Shown: positions 6,118 to 8,147 of the stretch, in pieces
Layout of the letters: every line of letters starts with the position of its first letter
Numbering within the stretch: the first letter of the stretch is position 1
DNA from: an uncultured Lachnobacterium sp.
Lineage (GTDB): Bacteria > Bacillota > Clostridia > Lachnospirales > Lachnospiraceae
Direction: 5' to 3'
NCBI GenBank assembly: GCA_900552085.1
Contig: URYB01000109.1
Span: forward strand, 1 to 8,147
Length of the DNA stretch: 8,147 nucleotides
The notes under the pieces: model-generated
What the model saw: the letters and a program-made list of their open reading frames with translations, nothing else
The model's database searches: none
What the model was told of the DNA's origin: nothing
Position numbers and translations under genes: made by a program

Positions 6118-7062
6118 ATGAAAAATAGACATTGTAAACAGGTGCTGGCGTTAATTATGGCAGTGGCAATGATGGCCGGAACCGTAAGTACTGCGGCACA
6201 TCGCGTATATGCCAGTGAGGAGACACAGGTCACAGAAGAGGGTGACAATGTTGTGATCACACAGGAAGATAAGCCGTATCTTGCGCTTGGCGCAGATCTG
6301 ACAGCAGATCAGCAGCATACGGTTTTAGCCTATATGGGCATTGATGTGGCAGATTTTGATAATTATGATGTTGTCTATGTCAACAATGATGAGGAGCACA
6401 AATATCTTGATGCCTATGTGCCGAAGAAGCAGATCGGAACAAAGGCATTGTCATCGGTTTTGATTTCACTGACCGACAAAGGAAGCGGAATCAAGGTTTC
6501 TACTTACAATATCAATTACTGTACTGCCGGTATGTATAAGAATGCACTGGCGACTGCCGGTATTTCCGATGCAAATATTATTGTGGCAGGACCATTTGCA
6601 TTATCCGGTACTGCAGCACTGGTGGGAACTTTTGAGGCGTATGAACAGATGACCGGTGAGACTCTGGATGAAGATGTGGTCGATGCTGCAATGGATGAAC
6701 TGGTCACGACCGGCGATCTTGAGCAGAGCATTGACGGAGATTCCGAAGACGTGGAGGCAATGATCGCAGATCTGAAAGGAAAGATCGCAAGCGGAGAACT
6801 GAGCTCCGTGGAGGATATAGAGAAAGCCATTGATGATCTTGCTGAAAAATATGAGATTCATCTTTCGGATGCGGATAAACAGAAACTTACCGATCTGATG
6901 GAAAAGTTAAAAGGACTTGATCTGGACTGGGGCAGCATCAAAGATCAGGCAGAGGACTGGGCAAGCCGTCTGCAGGACCAGCTGGCTGATAAAAATCTGG
7001 GTCAGAAAATCGCGGATTTCTTTGCAAAACTGTGGGAAGCCATCTGTTCTTTGTTCAGTTAA
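6118..7062 (+). CDS. Secreted DUF1002-family protein
   Basis: The 314-residue product has a Sec signal peptide: a basic N-terminus (KNRHCK), a hydrophobic core (about 9-25) and a likely cut after VYA at residue 32. There is no lipobox cysteine, so it is not an obvious lipoprotein. Residues of about 50-180 carry the DUF1002 pattern: PYLALGADLTADQQ (53-66), VVYVNNDEEHKYLDAYVP (85-102), QIGTKALSSVLI, NINYC, MYKNALATAGISDANIIVAGPF and SGTAAL. DUF1002 proteins are extracytoplasmic in Firmicutes and have no known function. The C-terminal half (about 180-314) is acidic, helix-rich and of low complexity, with a short amphipathic hydrophobic end (residues 300-314, rich in Phe, Leu and Trp). AAAAGGAG stands 8 bases before the start. 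It is second in an operon with the S66 peptidase. No terminator is visible after it. Confidence 0.9.
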   Translation: MKNRHCKQVLALIMAVAMMAGTVSTAAHRVYASEETQVTEEGDNVVITQEDKPYLALGADLTADQQHTVLAYMGIDVADFDNYDVVYVNNDEEHKYLDAYVPKKQIGTKALSSVLISLTDKGSGIKVSTYNINYCTAGMYKNALATAGISDANIIVAGPFALSGTAALVGTFEAYEQMTGETLDEDVVDAAMDELVTTGDLEQSIDGDSEDVEAMIADLKGKIASGELSSVEDIEKAIDDLAEKYEIHLSDADKQKLTDLMEKLKGLDLDWGSIKDQAEDWASRLQDQLADKNLGQKIADFFAKLWEAICSLFS

Positions 7063-7072
7063 ATGATATGTT

Positions 7073-7084
7073 ATTTTATAAAAT
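7073..7084. repeat. AT-only perfect palindrome (12 bp)
   Basis: ATTTTATAAAAT lies just after the DUF1002 stop codon. It contains no G or C and so would not form a stable terminator hairpin. Its role, if any, is unclear. Confidence 0.3.
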
Positions 7085-7097
7085 TTCCGTAAAGTGA

Positions 7098-7127
7098 TTG
7101 TAAAAAGCATGAAAAGTGTTTTATAAT
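7098..7127 (+). promoter_or_regulatory. Sigma-A type promoter for the Na/Pi cotransporter gene
   Basis: A -35 box TTGTAA (7098-7103) and a consensus -10 box TATAAT (7122-7127) are 18 bases apart. Transcription would start near 7134, giving a leader of about 40 bases with an AAAGGA ribosome binding site (7159-7164) before the ATG at 7174. The 111-base gap holding it is strongly AT-rich. I see no clear Pho-box repeat. Confidence 0.75.
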
Positions 7128-7173
7128 TAAACGTACATGTAAATTTTTATATAGGAGCAAAGGAAAAGAAAAT

Positions 7174-8147
7174 ATGAGTGGCATAACAATTGTCCTGACA
7201 CTTTTAAGCGGAGTTGCATTGTTTCTTTTTGGTATGTCTCTGATGGGAGACGGACTGAAAAAAGTGGCAGGAAATAAGCTCGAGCTTGTCTTATATAAGC
7301 TCACCAATACACCAATCAAGGGTGTACTTCTCGGAACTGTAGTTACAGCAATTATCCAGTCATCTTCGGCAACCACGGTTATGGTTGTGGGATTCGTGAA
7401 TTCCGGAATGATGAAAGTAGCGCAGGCAATTGGAATTATTATGGGAGCCAATATCGGAACCAGTGTGACAGGATGGATTCTCTGTCTGTCCTATATTGAT
7501 GGTTCAAGCGGTATTGCGCAGCTTCTATCCACAGCAACGATCTCGGCAGTTGTAGCAATCATCGGTATTGTGTTTAAGATGTTTGTCAAGAAGACAACCT
7601 ACAAGAATGTCGGTGATATTATGCTTGGATTTGCCATCCTTATGGTGGGAATGCAGACAATGAGTGGAGCAGTTTCTCCGTTGAAGGAGAATCCGTATTT
7701 TGTAAATATGCTGACAAAGTTTGAGAATCCGTTTATGGGAATCATTGTTGGTATTGCATTTACAGCGGTACTGCAGAGTGCTTCCGCATCCGTAGGTATC
7801 CTGCAGGCATTGTCTATGACAGGAAGCATCAGTTTTGCAGCAGCGCTTCCGATTACCATGGGCATTGGTGTCGGTGCAGCCTGTCCGGTACTTCTTTCTT
7901 CCATCGGAACGAACAAGAATGGTAAGCGTACAGCGCTGATCTATCTGTTGAATGACTTGTTTGGAATGGTATTCTGGTCAATTGTATTCTACAGTGTGAA
8001 TGCATTTGTTCATTTCAAGTTTATGGATATGACGATGCGTCCGGTAACGATCGCAATGATGAATACGATTTTCCGTCTGGCAACAATTCTTGTATTGTTA
8101 CCGTTTATTCATGTGATTGAGAAACTGGTGTTCCGTCTGATCAAGGA
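7174..8147 (+). CDS. Na+/phosphate cotransporter family protein, N-terminal part (3' end cut by window edge)
   Basis: The frame from ATG 7174 stays open to the right edge, giving 324 residues with no stop. The protein is very hydrophobic and carries the two inverted-repeat signatures of the Na_Pi_cotrans family: QSSSATTVMVVGFV (from Gln62) and QSASASVGILQAL (from Gln201). Each is preceded by a GxxxTAxxQS-type helix, and each is followed by a glycine-rich helix (GIIMGANIGTSVTG; MGIGVGAACPV). This is the core fold of NptA/COG1283 transporters, which use the Na+ gradient to import phosphate across the cytoplasmic membrane. Bacterial members are usually about 550 residues with a PhoU-like cytoplasmic C-terminal domain; that region lies beyond the window, so its presence cannot be judged. 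The start is supported by AAAGGA 9 bases upstream and a consensus promoter. Phosphate as substrate is inferred from the family. Confidence 0.93.
   Translation, partial: MSGITIVLTLLSGVALFLFGMSLMGDGLKKVAGNKLELVLYKLTNTPIKGVLLGTVVTAIIQSSSATTVMVVGFVNSGMMKVAQAIGIIMGANIGTSVTGWILCLSYIDGSSGIAQLLSTATISAVVAIIGIVFKMFVKKTTYKNVGDIMLGFAILMVGMQTMSGAVSPLKENPYFVNMLTKFENPFMGIIVGIAFTAVLQSASASVGILQALSMTGSISFAAALPITMGIGVGAACPVLLSSIGTNKNGKRTALIYLLNDLFGMVFWSIVFYSVNAFVHFKFMDMTMRPVTIAMMNTIFRLATILVLLPFIHVIEKLVFRLIK

Noticed and set aside
7599..7916. A 105-residue open frame on the minus strand
   Set aside because: It lies antisense to the conserved Na/Pi cotransporter helices and shows no protein-like features of its own.
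1..8147. Mobile element, phage, CRISPR, tRNA or riboswitch
   Set aside because: No transposase, integrase, long direct or terminal repeats, spaced repeat array or tRNA cloverleaf was seen, and all leaders are too short or lack structured elements.

Overview
The window looks like ordinary chromosomal core DNA of a gut-type Clostridia, most likely a Lachnospiraceae member. I base this on the moderate GC content, strong AAGGAG ribosome binding sites, sigma-A type promoters with 17-18 bp spacers, and the gene families present (DUF1002, PG_binding_4/YkuD L,D-transpeptidase, a non-ATP type phosphofructokinase, Na/Pi cotransporter). The genus assignment is inference only. I see no mobile element, phage gene, CRISPR array, tRNA or rRNA. 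Every stretch without a gene is shorter than 120 bases.

Layout. (1) Bases 1-710 (+) hold the C-terminal part of a MATE-family efflux transporter, cut by the left edge. (2) A perfect 18-bp inverted repeat (716-765) separates it from a convergent two-gene operon on the minus strand and can act as a terminator both ways. (3) That operon, read from 3536 down to 801, encodes a probable pyrophosphate-type 6-phosphofructokinase followed, 3 nt after its stop codon, by a membrane-anchored L,D-transpeptidase. Its promoter is at 3586-3614. (4) Divergently, 3624-4598 (+) encodes a radical SAM protein of the COG1313 type. (5) 4667-4954 (+) encodes a 95-residue protein I do not recognise, followed by a good terminator. 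(6) 5072-7062 (+) is a two-gene unit with its own promoter: an S66-family (LD-carboxypeptidase/MccF-like) serine peptidase and a secreted DUF1002 protein. (7) 7174 to the right edge (+) is the start of a Na+/phosphate cotransporter family protein with its own promoter.

How the genes may work together. Two proteins act on or near D-amino-acid-containing wall peptides: the L,D-transpeptidase makes 3-3 cross-links outside the membrane, and the S66 peptidase cleaves L,D or related peptide bonds in the cytoplasm. Glycolytic flux (phosphofructokinase) is tied by translational coupling to the transpeptidase. The other genes look like independent housekeeping units. I found no convincing undescribed defence or mobile system. 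The most open items are the 95-aa orphan, the orphan radical SAM enzyme, and the two conserved-looking pairings (phosphofructokinase with L,D-transpeptidase, S66 peptidase with DUF1002).
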